Below are positions 1 through 7,304 of a stretch of 64,000 bases of DNA, one piece after another. The notes below the pieces were generated by a model. The model did no database searches. It was not told the origin of the DNA and worked only from the letters and a program-made list of their open reading frames with translations. Source of the stretch: Bacteroides sp. 51 (GTDB lineage: Bacteria; Bacteroidota; Bacteroidia; Bacteroidales; Bacteroidaceae). Both the position numbers and the translations under genes were made by a program. Where the stretch lies: assembly GCF_010500965.1 (NCBI RefSeq), contig NZ_QVMI01000003.1:124001-188000 (forward strand). The letters run 5' to 3'. How positions within the stretch are numbered: position 1 is the first letter of the stretch; each line of letters begins with the position of its first letter.

Positions 1-1
1 A

Positions 2-712
2 TCGTATATTATATTCGAATTCATGCAAGACAAATACATGTCGCAAAGCGTACACTTTGCTTCCATCGTCCAGCAGCATTTTAAAGGAACCTGCCGCCGC
101 ATCGACCGCGGGGTACACCAGGCCGGATTCCTCGTACTTAAAGCCAGCGCCATGCCAAGCGTGCTTATCGAGTTAGGATTCATCTCCACACCCGAAGAAG
201 AACGGTATCTCATTTCAACCGAAGGAGTCGACAATCTCTCACGGGGAATATACCGCGCGTTTCTGCAATACAAAGACGAACACCAAAGCCGGTTGGCATC
301 CGGAGGATACGCAAGCCCATCGACGAAACAAGAACCGGTTGAAACCAAACCCGTTACCAACAACAAACCAGCGGCAGCCACCAAACCGGTAACAACGACT
401 GGTAAACCCGAAACAAGCGTTGCAACTCAACCGGCCGCAGACAATATCATCTTCAAAGTACAAATACTCGCTTCAACCAAACCCCTGGATACCAATCATA
501 AAGAATTCAAAGGTTTGAAAGGAGTAGACAGTTATAAAGAAAGTGGATTATACAAATACACATACGGCGCTTCCGGGAATTACAATGAGATAATCCGTGT
601 GCGTAAAAGCATATCCGATAAATTCCCCGGCCTGTTTATCGTAGCATTTAAGAACGGCAAGAAAATGAATATTAATGCAGCCATTGCAGAGTTCAAAAAG
701 AAAAACAATTAA
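2..712 (+). CDS. N-acetylmuramoyl-L-alanine amidase with SPOR domain (5' end outside window)
   Basis: The reading frame is open from the window edge, so the start and most of the catalytic domain are missing; 236 residues are visible. The first part matches the end of a zinc amidase_3 domain, with the motif PSVLIELGFIS that carries the catalytic glutamate. A Pro/Thr/Lys-rich linker follows (about residues 95-145), then a SPOR-like domain (about 148-230) that in this family binds denuded glycan strands at the septum. The protein should act in the periplasm, cutting the amide bond between MurNAc and the stem peptide. It ends two bases before the MCE gene, so the two are probably co-transcribed and both concern the envelope. 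Confidence 0.9.
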   Translation, partial: SYIIFEFMQDKYMSQSVHFASIVQQHFKGTCRRIDRGVHQAGFLVLKASAMPSVLIELGFISTPEEERYLISTEGVDNLSRGIYRAFLQYKDEHQSRLASGGYASPSTKQEPVETKPVTNNKPAAATKPVTTTGKPETSVATQPAADNIIFKVQILASTKPLDTNHKEFKGLKGVDSYKESGLYKYTYGASGNYNEIIRVRKSISDKFPGLFIVAFKNGKKMNINAAIAEFKKKNN

Positions 713-713
713 A

Positions 714-1631
714 ATGATAACATCTAAAATCAAAAAGATATTTACCAAAGAAGTCAGAATCGGAATAGCCGGTATCATAGCCCTATCTGTACTCATATAT
801 GGCATCAACTACCTGAAAGGAGTACACCTGTTCAAACCAACCAGCTATTTCTATGTGAAATATGCAAATATCAACGGATTAACCATTTCAAGCCCCGTAT
901 TTGCCGACGGATACAAAATAGGCCTGGTGCACGACATCGTCTACGATTATAACAACCCCGGCAACATCACCGTAGAAGTAGAACTCGACACCCATACCCG
1001 CATTCCCAAAGGAAGTTGGGCAGAGCTTGAGACTGAAATGCTGGGAGGCGTGAAAATGAACATCATGATGGTCAACAATCCAAGAGAGAGCTATGCCATT
1101 GGCGATACCATCCCCGGAAAAGAAAACAAAGGCATGATGGCTAGTGTAAACGCACTGCTTCCGCAAGTGGAGCAAATGGTGCCCAAGCTGGATTCCATAT
1201 TAACCTCACTCAATCGTATTCTGGGCGACGAGAATATTCCCGCAACGCTACAATCAATCAGAAATACAACGGCCAACCTGGAAGTATCTACCGCCCATCT
1301 GAACACCTTGATGCGCCGCGATATTCCTCAGCTTACGGCCAAATTAAATACAATTGGAGACAACTTCATCCAGGTTAGTAGCAACCTAAAAGAAATCGAC
1401 TTCGATGCTACTTTCAGCAAAATAGACTCTACCTTGTATAACGTAAAATTAGTTACAGACAAATTAAACAGAAAAGATAACTCTATTGGGTTACTCTTGA
1501 ATGAGCCCAATTTTTACAATAACCTAAATGCGACAGCCAATAATGCAGCAAGCCTCCTGGAAGACCTGCAAGCGCATCCAAAACGCTATGTCCATTTCTC
1601 TCTTTTTGGTAGGAAAGACAAAACAAAATAA
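714..1631 (+). CDS. MCE/MlaD-family lipid transport protein
   Basis: A 305-residue protein with one N-terminal membrane segment (about residues 12-32, rich in I, A, L and G) followed by an MCE domain (about 38-115, around YFYVKYANINGLTISSPV). A long helical C-terminal region is typical of proteins that form the periplasmic lipid channel or tether of Mla-type ABC transporters. I chose ATG 714 because it starts MITSKIKKIF, directly before the membrane anchor, and lies one base after the amidase stop; an in-frame upstream start at 675 would overlap the amidase by 38 bases. No ABC ATPase or permease gene lies in the window, so the partners must be elsewhere. Confidence 0.9.
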   Translation: MITSKIKKIFTKEVRIGIAGIIALSVLIYGINYLKGVHLFKPTSYFYVKYANINGLTISSPVFADGYKIGLVHDIVYDYNNPGNITVEVELDTHTRIPKGSWAELETEMLGGVKMNIMMVNNPRESYAIGDTIPGKENKGMMASVNALLPQVEQMVPKLDSILTSLNRILGDENIPATLQSIRNTTANLEVSTAHLNTLMRRDIPQLTAKLNTIGDNFIQVSSNLKEIDFDATFSKIDSTLYNVKLVTDKLNRKDNSIGLLLNEPNFYNNLNATANNAASLLEDLQAHPKRYVHFSLFGRKDKTK

Positions 1632-1977
1632 TCCTGCTATATAGAATTTATCTAAATAACAAAGACGTTTTAATCCTTCAACAAAAAGGTCCGTAACCTA
1701 AGCCCAGTGAGTGAAAGAAGCGTATTTTTCATTGAGTCAAACCTTGGAAAATAACAAGATATTAACAAGACAACAAGCTAACATACAGAGAGTTAATTCA
1801 CACAAAGCCTGAGTTATCAACAAGATAATTTTCAAATCGTATAACTCCCTGAAATTAAATACATTATTGCTTTGTCGAGAAACGCAAGAAAAAAATGCAT
1901 TTGTTTTTTTGAAATAAGATTCTCAATTTTGCAGTGTAGAAGTTTAGCTTATATTATAATTGTGTATTGATAGCCGT
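1632..1977. other. Gene-free stretch upstream of dnaA
   Basis: This A/T-rich gap of 346 bases has no credible ORF. It holds the dnaA promoter near its right end, one near-consensus DnaA box (TTATCAACA, 1814-1822, one mismatch to TTATCCACA) and a few AACAAG repeats around 1755-1780. I do not see the cluster of boxes plus AT-rich unwinding element that would mark oriC. Confidence 0.5.
1900..1931 (+). promoter_or_regulatory. Predicted dnaA promoter
   Basis: TTTG at 1900-1903, then 20 bases, then CAATTTTG at 1924-1931, one mismatch from the Bacteroidetes -7 box TAnnTTTG. Transcription would start near 1936-1938, about 40 bases before the dnaA ATG. Confidence 0.6.
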
Positions 1978-3387
1978 ATGATAGAATCTGATCATGTCGG
2001 GTTGTGGAATCGTTGTCTTAAAGTAATTCAAGACAACGTCCCCGAAACGACCTTTAACACTTGGTTTGTCCCTATTTCACCTTTGAAATATGAAGACAAA
2101 ACTCTAACCTTACAAGTCCCTAGCCAGTTCTTTTATGAATTCATAGAAGATAAGTTTATAGATTTGCTACGCGCAACTCTATATAAAGAAATAGGCGAAG
2201 GAACTAAATTGATGTATAACGTAATGGTTGATAATAGCTCCAAGACCACGATTAATCTTGAAGCCAGCAATCGTCCTATCAGTACATCTCAGAAAAGTGT
2301 TATACGTAACGGCAATAAAGCTCCTAATACTTTAAAGGCTCCGGCGGTACAAGACCTGGATTCACAACTGAATCCGGACTATACTTTTGAAAACTTCATC
2401 GAAGGATATAGCAATAAGCTATCAAGAAGTGTGGCAGAAGCCGTTGCTCAGAATCCGGCAAAAACCGTATTTAACCCTTTATTCCTTCATGGAGCATCGG
2501 GAGTAGGTAAAACCCACCTTTCCAATGCCATTGGATCAAAGATTAAAGAATTATATCCTGAAAAGAGAGTACTCTATGTATCTGCCCATTTATTTCAGGT
2601 GCAATATACCGACTCTGTACGCAACAATACGACCAATGACTTCATCAACTTCTATCAGACAATTGATATACTGATCATAGATGATATTCAGGAGTTTGCA
2701 GGAGTTACCAAAACTCAGAATACATTCTTCCACATTTTTAATCACCTGCACCAAAATGGAAAGCAATTGATCCTTACTTCAGATCGTGCACCGGTATTGT
2801 TGCAAGGCATGGAAGAAAGGCTTCTTACCCGTTTTAAATGGGGAATGGTAGCCGAACTTGAAAAGCCATCCATTGAGCTGAGAAAAGATATCCTGAGAAA
2901 CAAGCTACATCGCGATGGCTTGCAGTTCCCAGCTGAGGTTATAGAATATATAGCCGAGAATGTACACGAAAGCGTGCGTGACCTGGAAGGGGTTATCATC
3001 TCTATCATGGCACATTCTACTATATATAATAAAGATATAGATCTGGATTTGGCACAACGTATCCTTCGCAAAATCGTACGTAACGAAACAAAGGCCATCA
3101 CGATAGATACAATTATCGAAACGGTTTGCCAACACTTCGAGATTGACACATCAGTTATCCACACTAAATCAAGAAAAAGAGAAGTAGTTCAGGTAAGGCA
3201 AATCGCCATGTTTCTGGCAAAGAAGCATACTGACTCTTCTTCATCTAAGATTGGTCAGCTAATCGGTGGAAAGGATCATGCCACCGTATTGCATGCCTGC
3301 AAAATCGTGAAAGAACTATGCGAAGTAGATAAAACATTCCGGGCAGATCTGGAAAGTATAGAAACTTCGTTGAAGAAAAAGAGATAA
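1978..3387 (+). CDS. dnaA: Chromosomal replication initiator DnaA
   Basis: This 469-residue protein has the full DnaA layout: an N-terminal helicase-loading domain ([21 protein letters not shown]), a variable linker, and an AAA+ ATPase domain with Walker [11 protein letters not shown] (about residue 170) and Walker B ILIIDDIQ. The C-terminal DNA-binding domain carries the signature [13 protein letters not shown]. It binds DnaA boxes, melts the origin and recruits DnaB. ATG 1978 gives the usual start [13 protein letters not shown]; a TTG six codons upstream is less likely. A perfect DnaA box (TTATCCACA) lies inside the gene at 3155-3163, but single boxes occur elsewhere in the window too. The gene is monocistronic, followed by a heptamer-repeat hairpin. 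Confidence 0.98.
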   Translation: MIESDHVGLWNRCLKVIQDNVPETTFNTWFVPISPLKYEDKTLTLQVPSQFFYEFIEDKFIDLLRATLYKEIGEGTKLMYNVMVDNSSKTTINLEASNRPISTSQKSVIRNGNKAPNTLKAPAVQDLDSQLNPDYTFENFIEGYSNKLSRSVAEAVAQNPAKTVFNPLFLHGASGVGKTHLSNAIGSKIKELYPEKRVLYVSAHLFQVQYTDSVRNNTTNDFINFYQTIDILIIDDIQEFAGVTKTQNTFFHIFNHLHQNGKQLILTSDRAPVLLQGMEERLLTRFKWGMVAELEKPSIELRKDILRNKLHRDGLQFPAEVIEYIAENVHESVRDLEGVIISIMAHSTIYNKDIDLDLAQRILRKIVRNETKAITIDTIIETVCQHFEIDTSVIHTKSRKREVVQVRQIAMFLAKKHTDSSSSKIGQLIGGKDHATVLHACKIVKELCEVDKTFRADLESIETSLKKKR

Positions 3388-3397
3388 TCTCTTTTTT

Positions 3398-3492
3398 AGT
3401 TGAAAATTGAAAGTTGAAAGTTGAAAGTTACCATGCGGAATTATATTCCGTGCGCAGCCTAACTTTCAATTTTCAACTTTCAACTTTCAACT
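3398..3492. repeat. Heptamer inverted-repeat element A
   Basis: The left arm (3398-3430) is built of AGTTGAA/AATTGAA-type heptamers and the right arm (3461-3492) is its reverse complement (AACTTTC/AATTTTC units). The loop is 30 bases and contains CCATGCGG and a second small stem (CGGAAT/ATTCCG). The element fills the gap between the convergent ends of dnaA and the nitroreductase and abuts the latter's stop codon. It may act as a bidirectional terminator, although no U-run follows. Confidence 0.9.
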
Positions 3493-4230
3493 CTATAAGA
3501 ATCCTTGTTGCTTAAGAACCTTCATAAAATTTTCAGAAATAGCTTCATTATCTTTCTTCGTATACCTTATATCGGTAAACACCTGCGCTAATGTTTCCTT
3601 ATCATTCTCCGCTACAAACTGTTTATTCTCCGGCAACGATTCCTTATAAGCATAAATTCTACTTATAGCCTCCGAAGTATAATCATGATAATACTCATCA
3701 TGTATAATTCCATCCAAAGGCAAACGGTCGACCTGTTCCGGCATTCCATCCGGATAACCAACAGTAATCGTTGTCACCGGGAATACGAGCTTCGGCAGTT
3801 GCAGCGTTTCGATAATCATCTGAGGGTTATAAGTGGTAGTTCCCAAATAGCAAATACCTAACCCGGCTTCTTCGGCCGCTGTACAAAATGTCTGCGCTAC
3901 AATCAACGCATCCATAAAAGCATTCATAAAAGACTGGAAATTATCATATCCCGGAACGGCCCCCCGCTCTTCACACCATTTCGTGAACCGTCCGAAATCG
4001 GCACAAAAAGTAAGTACAACCGGAGCTGTTTTTATAGGTAATTGATTATAATGAGCCGGAGACAATTTTTCTTTCATTACAGGATCGCGGGTAACAACAA
4101 CACTGTAAAGCTGCATATTTCCCGTTGTGGAAGCTCGGAATGAAGTCTCGAGCAAATCATTCAACAAATCTAAAGAAATTTCTTTAGACAAATACTTCCG
4201 GATTGTCCGTCTGTTTTTCATTGATTCCAT
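3493..4230 (-). CDS. Nitroreductase-family FMN oxidoreductase
   Basis: A 245-residue nitroreductase fold protein. The N-terminal RRTIRKYLSKEI is the usual FMN-phosphate-binding start of the family, followed by SFRASTTGNMQLYSVVVTRD, and the C-terminal half contains GLGICYLGTTTYNP and the glycine-rich FPVTTITVGYPDG. Members reduce nitroaromatics, flavins or quinones with NAD(P)H; the physiological substrate is unknown. Met4 (MKNRRTIRKY) is an alternative start nine bases inside. The gene stands alone, convergent to dnaA, and is divergent from the ribonucleotide reductase across a 330-base gap. Confidence 0.88.
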   Translation of the reverse strand: MESMKNRRTIRKYLSKEISLDLLNDLLETSFRASTTGNMQLYSVVVTRDPVMKEKLSPAHYNQLPIKTAPVVLTFCADFGRFTKWCEERGAVPGYDNFQSFMNAFMDALIVAQTFCTAAEEAGLGICYLGTTTYNPQMIIETLQLPKLVFPVTTITVGYPDGMPEQVDRLPLDGIIHDEYYHDYTSEAISRIYAYKESLPENKQFVAENDKETLAQVFTDIRYTKKDNEAISENFMKVLKQQGFL

Positions 4231-4244
4231 ACTATATTTTTTTG

Positions 4245-4252
4245 CAAAGATA
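4245..4252 (-). promoter_or_regulatory. Predicted -7 box for the nitroreductase gene
   Basis: Read on the minus strand this is TATCTTTG, an exact match to TAnnTTTG. A weak upstream element (TTGG on the minus strand, near 4274-4277) lies about 21 bases away. The leader would be only about 10 bases. Confidence 0.45.
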
Positions 4253-4463
4253 AAACAAAGAATAACGATTCGGCCAATTCAATAATTAAATAATCTTATT
4301 ATAGTTCATCATTCCCGAAAACAGGACAGGCATATTTATAGAAGTGATTTTTCTTTTTGGAAAACTTTTGAAGCCTTTTAAAATCACATCCATCTAATTC
4401 ACAACGACTTAATAGTTCAAAACGGAAAACTTCACACCTGTTAATAACTTACCCGTTTTTTAT

Positions 4464-4494
4464 TTTGAAATAAGAAAAAACATTCATAGCTTTG
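4464..4494 (+). promoter_or_regulatory. Predicted promoter of the class II ribonucleotide reductase
   Basis: TTTG (4464-4467), 19 bases, then TAGCTTTG (4487-4494), an exact match to the Bacteroidetes consensus. The transcript would have a leader of about 70 bases. Confidence 0.75.
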
Positions 4495-4571
4495 CCGAGC
4501 GTTTATCAATAATAAGTATAACTTCTACAAACATTACTTATTTAAATAACACTTATTAGTTGCAAAACAAC

Positions 4572-7112
4572 GTGGGAAAACAAACGTATTCTTACAATGA
4601 AGCCTTCGAAGAATCTTTACGGTACTTCCAAGGTGATGAGCTTGCCGCAAGAGTTTGGGTAAACAAATATGCGGTAAAAGATTCCTTTGGAAACATCTAT
4701 GAAAAATCACCAGAGGATATGCATTGGCGCATCGCCAATGAAGTAGCACGGGTAGAGGCTAAATATGCCAATCCACTCAGTGCGAAGGAACTATACGATC
4801 TGCTTGATCATTTCAAGTATATTGTACCCCAGGGAAGTCCGATGACAGGTATCGGAAATGACTATCAGGTAGCTTCATTATCGAATTGCTTTGTGATTGG
4901 CGTAGACGGTGCTGCCGATTCTTACGGTGCTATCATCAAGATAGACGAAGAGCAGGTACAACTAATGAAAAGACGTGGTGGCGTTGGGCATGACCTTTCA
5001 CACATACGTCCCAAAGGCTCTCCGGTAAAGAATTCAGCATTAACATCAACTGGCCTGGTACCTTTCATGGAACGATATTCCAACTCCACGAGAGAGGTTG
5101 CGCAAGATGGACGTCGTGGTGCTTTGATGTTGAGTGTATCCATTAAACATCCCGATTCGGAGTCTTTTATTGACGCTAAGATGACCGAAGGTAAAGTGAC
5201 CGGCGCTAATGTTTCGGTTAAGCTGGATGATGATTTCATGAAAGCGGCAGTCGAAGGTCAAAGCTACACCCAACAATATCCTATAGACAGCAATGATCCT
5301 ATTCTAAAGAAGGAAATAGACGCGTCTGGTCTATGGAAAAAGATCGTGCATAATGCATGGAAATCAGCAGAACCGGGAGTTTTATTCTGGGATACAATCA
5401 TTCGTGAATCTGTTCCCGACTGTTATGCTGATCTGGGCTATCAAACCGTATCGACCAACCCATGTGGCGAGATTCCACTTTGCCCGTACGATTCTTGCCG
5501 GTTATTGGCAATCAATCTTTATTCGTATGTAGTTAATCCGTTCAAAGAGGATGCTTATTTTGACTTTGAACTGTTCAGAAAACATGTAGGATTGGCACAA
5601 CGTATTATGGACGATATCATTGACCTTGAGCTCGAAAAGATCGAGAAGATCATGGAAAAAGTCAATGAAGACCCTGAAGAATCAGAAGTAAAGCGCACCG
5701 AGCTTGTATTGTGGGATAAGATATATAAAAAGAGTGGCCAGGGAAGACGTACCGGCGTAGGTATTACAGCCGAAGGCGATATGCTTGCCGCACTTAACCT
5801 ACGCTATGGTACTGAAGAAGCGACTGAATTCTCTGAAAAGGTACATAAAGAAGTTGCGTTAGGAGCCTATCGTTCTTCTGTTGAAATGGCCAAAGAACGT
5901 GGCGCATTCGAAGTTTACGATACAGAGAGAGAAAAAGAAAACCCATTCATCAACCGCCTGCGCGAAGCTGATCCACAGCTTTACGAAGAAATGAAGAAGT
6001 ATGGTAGACGTAACATTGCATGTCTTACCATTGCTCCGACAGGAACAACCAGCCTGATGACGCAAACCACATCGGGAATTGAGCCTGTGTTCCTTCCTGT
6101 ATATAAACGCAGAAGAAAAGTCAATCCAAATGACGCACAAGTACGTGTTGATTTTGTAGACGAAACAGGTGATGCCTTCGAAGAATATGTTGTATTCCAC
6201 CACAAGTTCGTGACCTGGATGGAGGCAAACGGATACGATCCTGCAAAACGCTACACCCAGGAAGAGATTGACCAGTTAGTTGAAAAATCACCTTACTATA
6301 AAGCTACCTCTAACGATGTAGATTGGTTGATGAAGGTTAAAATGCAGGGAAGAATCCAGAAATGGGTCGACCACTCTATCAGTGTAACCATCAACCTTCC
6401 TAATGATGTTGATGAGGAACTGGTTAACCGTCTATACGTCGAAGCATGGAAATCTGGTTGTAAGGGATGTACGGTTTACCGTGACGGATCGCGTTCGGGA
6501 GTTCTTATTTCTGCCAAAAGTGAAAAAGAAGGCGAAGAGCTTCCACCATGTAAACCGCCTACAGTTGTAGAAACCCGTCCGCAGACCCTTGAGGCTGATG
6601 TTGTTCGTTTCCAGAATAACAAGGAAAAATGGGTAGCTTTTGTCGGATTGCTCGATGGCAGACCTTATGAGATCTTCACCGGTTTACAGGATGATGACGA
6701 AGGTATCTTATTACCTAAGAGCGTCACTATGGGTAAGATCATCAAGAATGTTGATGAACACGGAAACAAGAGATACGACTTCCAGTTCCAGAATAAACGC
6801 GGATACAAAACAACTATCGAAGGACTATCCGAGAAGTTCAACAAGGAATACTGGAACTATGCAAAATTGATATCAGGAGTACTCCGCTGGAGAATGCCGA
6901 TCGAACAGGTCATTAAGCTGGTTAGTTCATTACAATTGGACAGCGAAAACATCAATACCTGGAAGAACGGTGTGGAGCGGGCACTTAAGAAATATGTTCA
7001 GGACGGAACAGAGGCAAAGGGCAAGAAATGCCCGAACTGTGGAAATGAGACGCTGGTTTATCAAGAAGGATGTCTTATTTGCACCACATGCGGAGCATCC
7101 AGATGTGGATGA
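4572..7112 (+). CDS. Adenosylcobalamin-dependent (class II) ribonucleoside-diphosphate reductase
   Basis: This 846-residue protein makes deoxyribonucleotides using a cobalamin-derived thiyl radical, so it works without oxygen or an iron partner subunit. Visible features: SPMTGIGND and SLSNCFVIG near the substrate site (first redox cysteine), the finger-loop active-site motif NPCGEIPL (about residue 295), IAPTGTTSLMTQTTSGIEP, and a TSCPD-type region around SGCKGCTVYRDGSRSG. The tail contains three Cys pairs (CPNCG, CLICTTCG, CG), which in this family bind zinc and re-reduce the active site. I prefer GTG 4572 (VGKQTYSYNEAF); a TTG at 4560 would add four residues. It is monocistronic with its own promoter and terminator. 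Confidence 0.95.
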   Translation: MGKQTYSYNEAFEESLRYFQGDELAARVWVNKYAVKDSFGNIYEKSPEDMHWRIANEVARVEAKYANPLSAKELYDLLDHFKYIVPQGSPMTGIGNDYQVASLSNCFVIGVDGAADSYGAIIKIDEEQVQLMKRRGGVGHDLSHIRPKGSPVKNSALTSTGLVPFMERYSNSTREVAQDGRRGALMLSVSIKHPDSESFIDAKMTEGKVTGANVSVKLDDDFMKAAVEGQSYTQQYPIDSNDPILKKEIDASGLWKKIVHNAWKSAEPGVLFWDTIIRESVPDCYADLGYQTVSTNPCGEIPLCPYDSCRLLAINLYSYVVNPFKEDAYFDFELFRKHVGLAQRIMDDIIDLELEKIEKIMEKVNEDPEESEVKRTELVLWDKIYKKSGQGRRTGVGITAEGDMLAALNLRYGTEEATEFSEKVHKEVALGAYRSSVEMAKERGAFEVYDTEREKENPFINRLREADPQLYEEMKKYGRRNIACLTIAPTGTTSLMTQTTSGIEPVFLPVYKRRRKVNPNDAQVRVDFVDETGDAFEEYVVFHHKFVTWMEANGYDPAKRYTQEEIDQLVEKSPYYKATSNDVDWLMKVKMQGRIQKWVDHSISVTINLPNDVDEELVNRLYVEAWKSGCKGCTVYRDGSRSGVLISAKSEKEGEELPPCKPPTVVETRPQTLEADVVRFQNNKEKWVAFVGLLDGRPYEIFTGLQDDDEGILLPKSVTMGKIIKNVDEHGNKRYDFQFQNKRGYKTTIEGLSEKFNKEYWNYAKLISGVLRWRMPIEQVIKLVSSLQLDSENINTWKNGVERALKKYVQDGTEAKGKKCPNCGNETLVYQEGCLICTTCGASRCG

Positions 7113-7144
7113 CCAAATGTAGATTAATTATATGTAAAAAGAGT

Positions 7145-7173
7145 AAAAAGGGGATCCTCATGGGCCCCTTTTT
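7145..7173 (+). terminator. Intrinsic terminator after the ribonucleotide reductase
   Basis: AAAAAGGGG and CCCCTTTTT form a nine-base-pair stem around an 11-base loop, ending in a T-run. Confidence 0.8.
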
Positions 7174-7195
7174 ATGTTATTAAGCATAGCTTACA

Positions 7196-7205
7196 CAAAC
7201 GTTTG
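7196..7205. promoter_or_regulatory. LacI-family-like operator upstream of the glucanotransferase
   Basis: A perfect 10-base palindrome CAAACGTTTG with the central CG typical of LacI-type regulators; MalR/CcpA-like operators share the AAACGTTT core. It lies 100 bases before the malQ start. The match is short, so binding is an inference. Confidence 0.4.
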
Positions 7206-7304
7206 CATAGTATTATTTTTATTTCAAAGAGCCTTCAGGATTGCAGTAAGATCAGAATATAATATCTTGCATCATCCTTTGGAATAAAACTTAATTTAAT
7301 ATAT

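Larger units (their letters stand above)
4231..4559. other. Divergent intergenic region, nitroreductase / ribonucleotide reductase
   Basis: This gap of about 330 bases contains two outward promoters described separately and an AT-rich middle. I looked for a cobalamin riboswitch, which would suit a B12-dependent enzyme, and for NrdR boxes, and found neither. Confidence 0.5.

Noticed and set aside
1632-1977. Replication origin next to dnaA
   Set aside because: Only one imperfect DnaA box is present and there is no cluster with an AT-rich unwinding region. Perfect boxes at 3155, 43022 and about 47834 are single and inside genes.
3493-4230. Horizontal transfer of the nitroreductase
   Set aside because: Its base composition and codon use look like those of the neighbours and it has a native-type promoter.
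4231-4559. Cobalamin riboswitch before the B12-dependent ribonucleotide reductase
   Set aside because: The conserved B12-box and helices are not visible; the leader after the predicted promoter is only about 70 bases.
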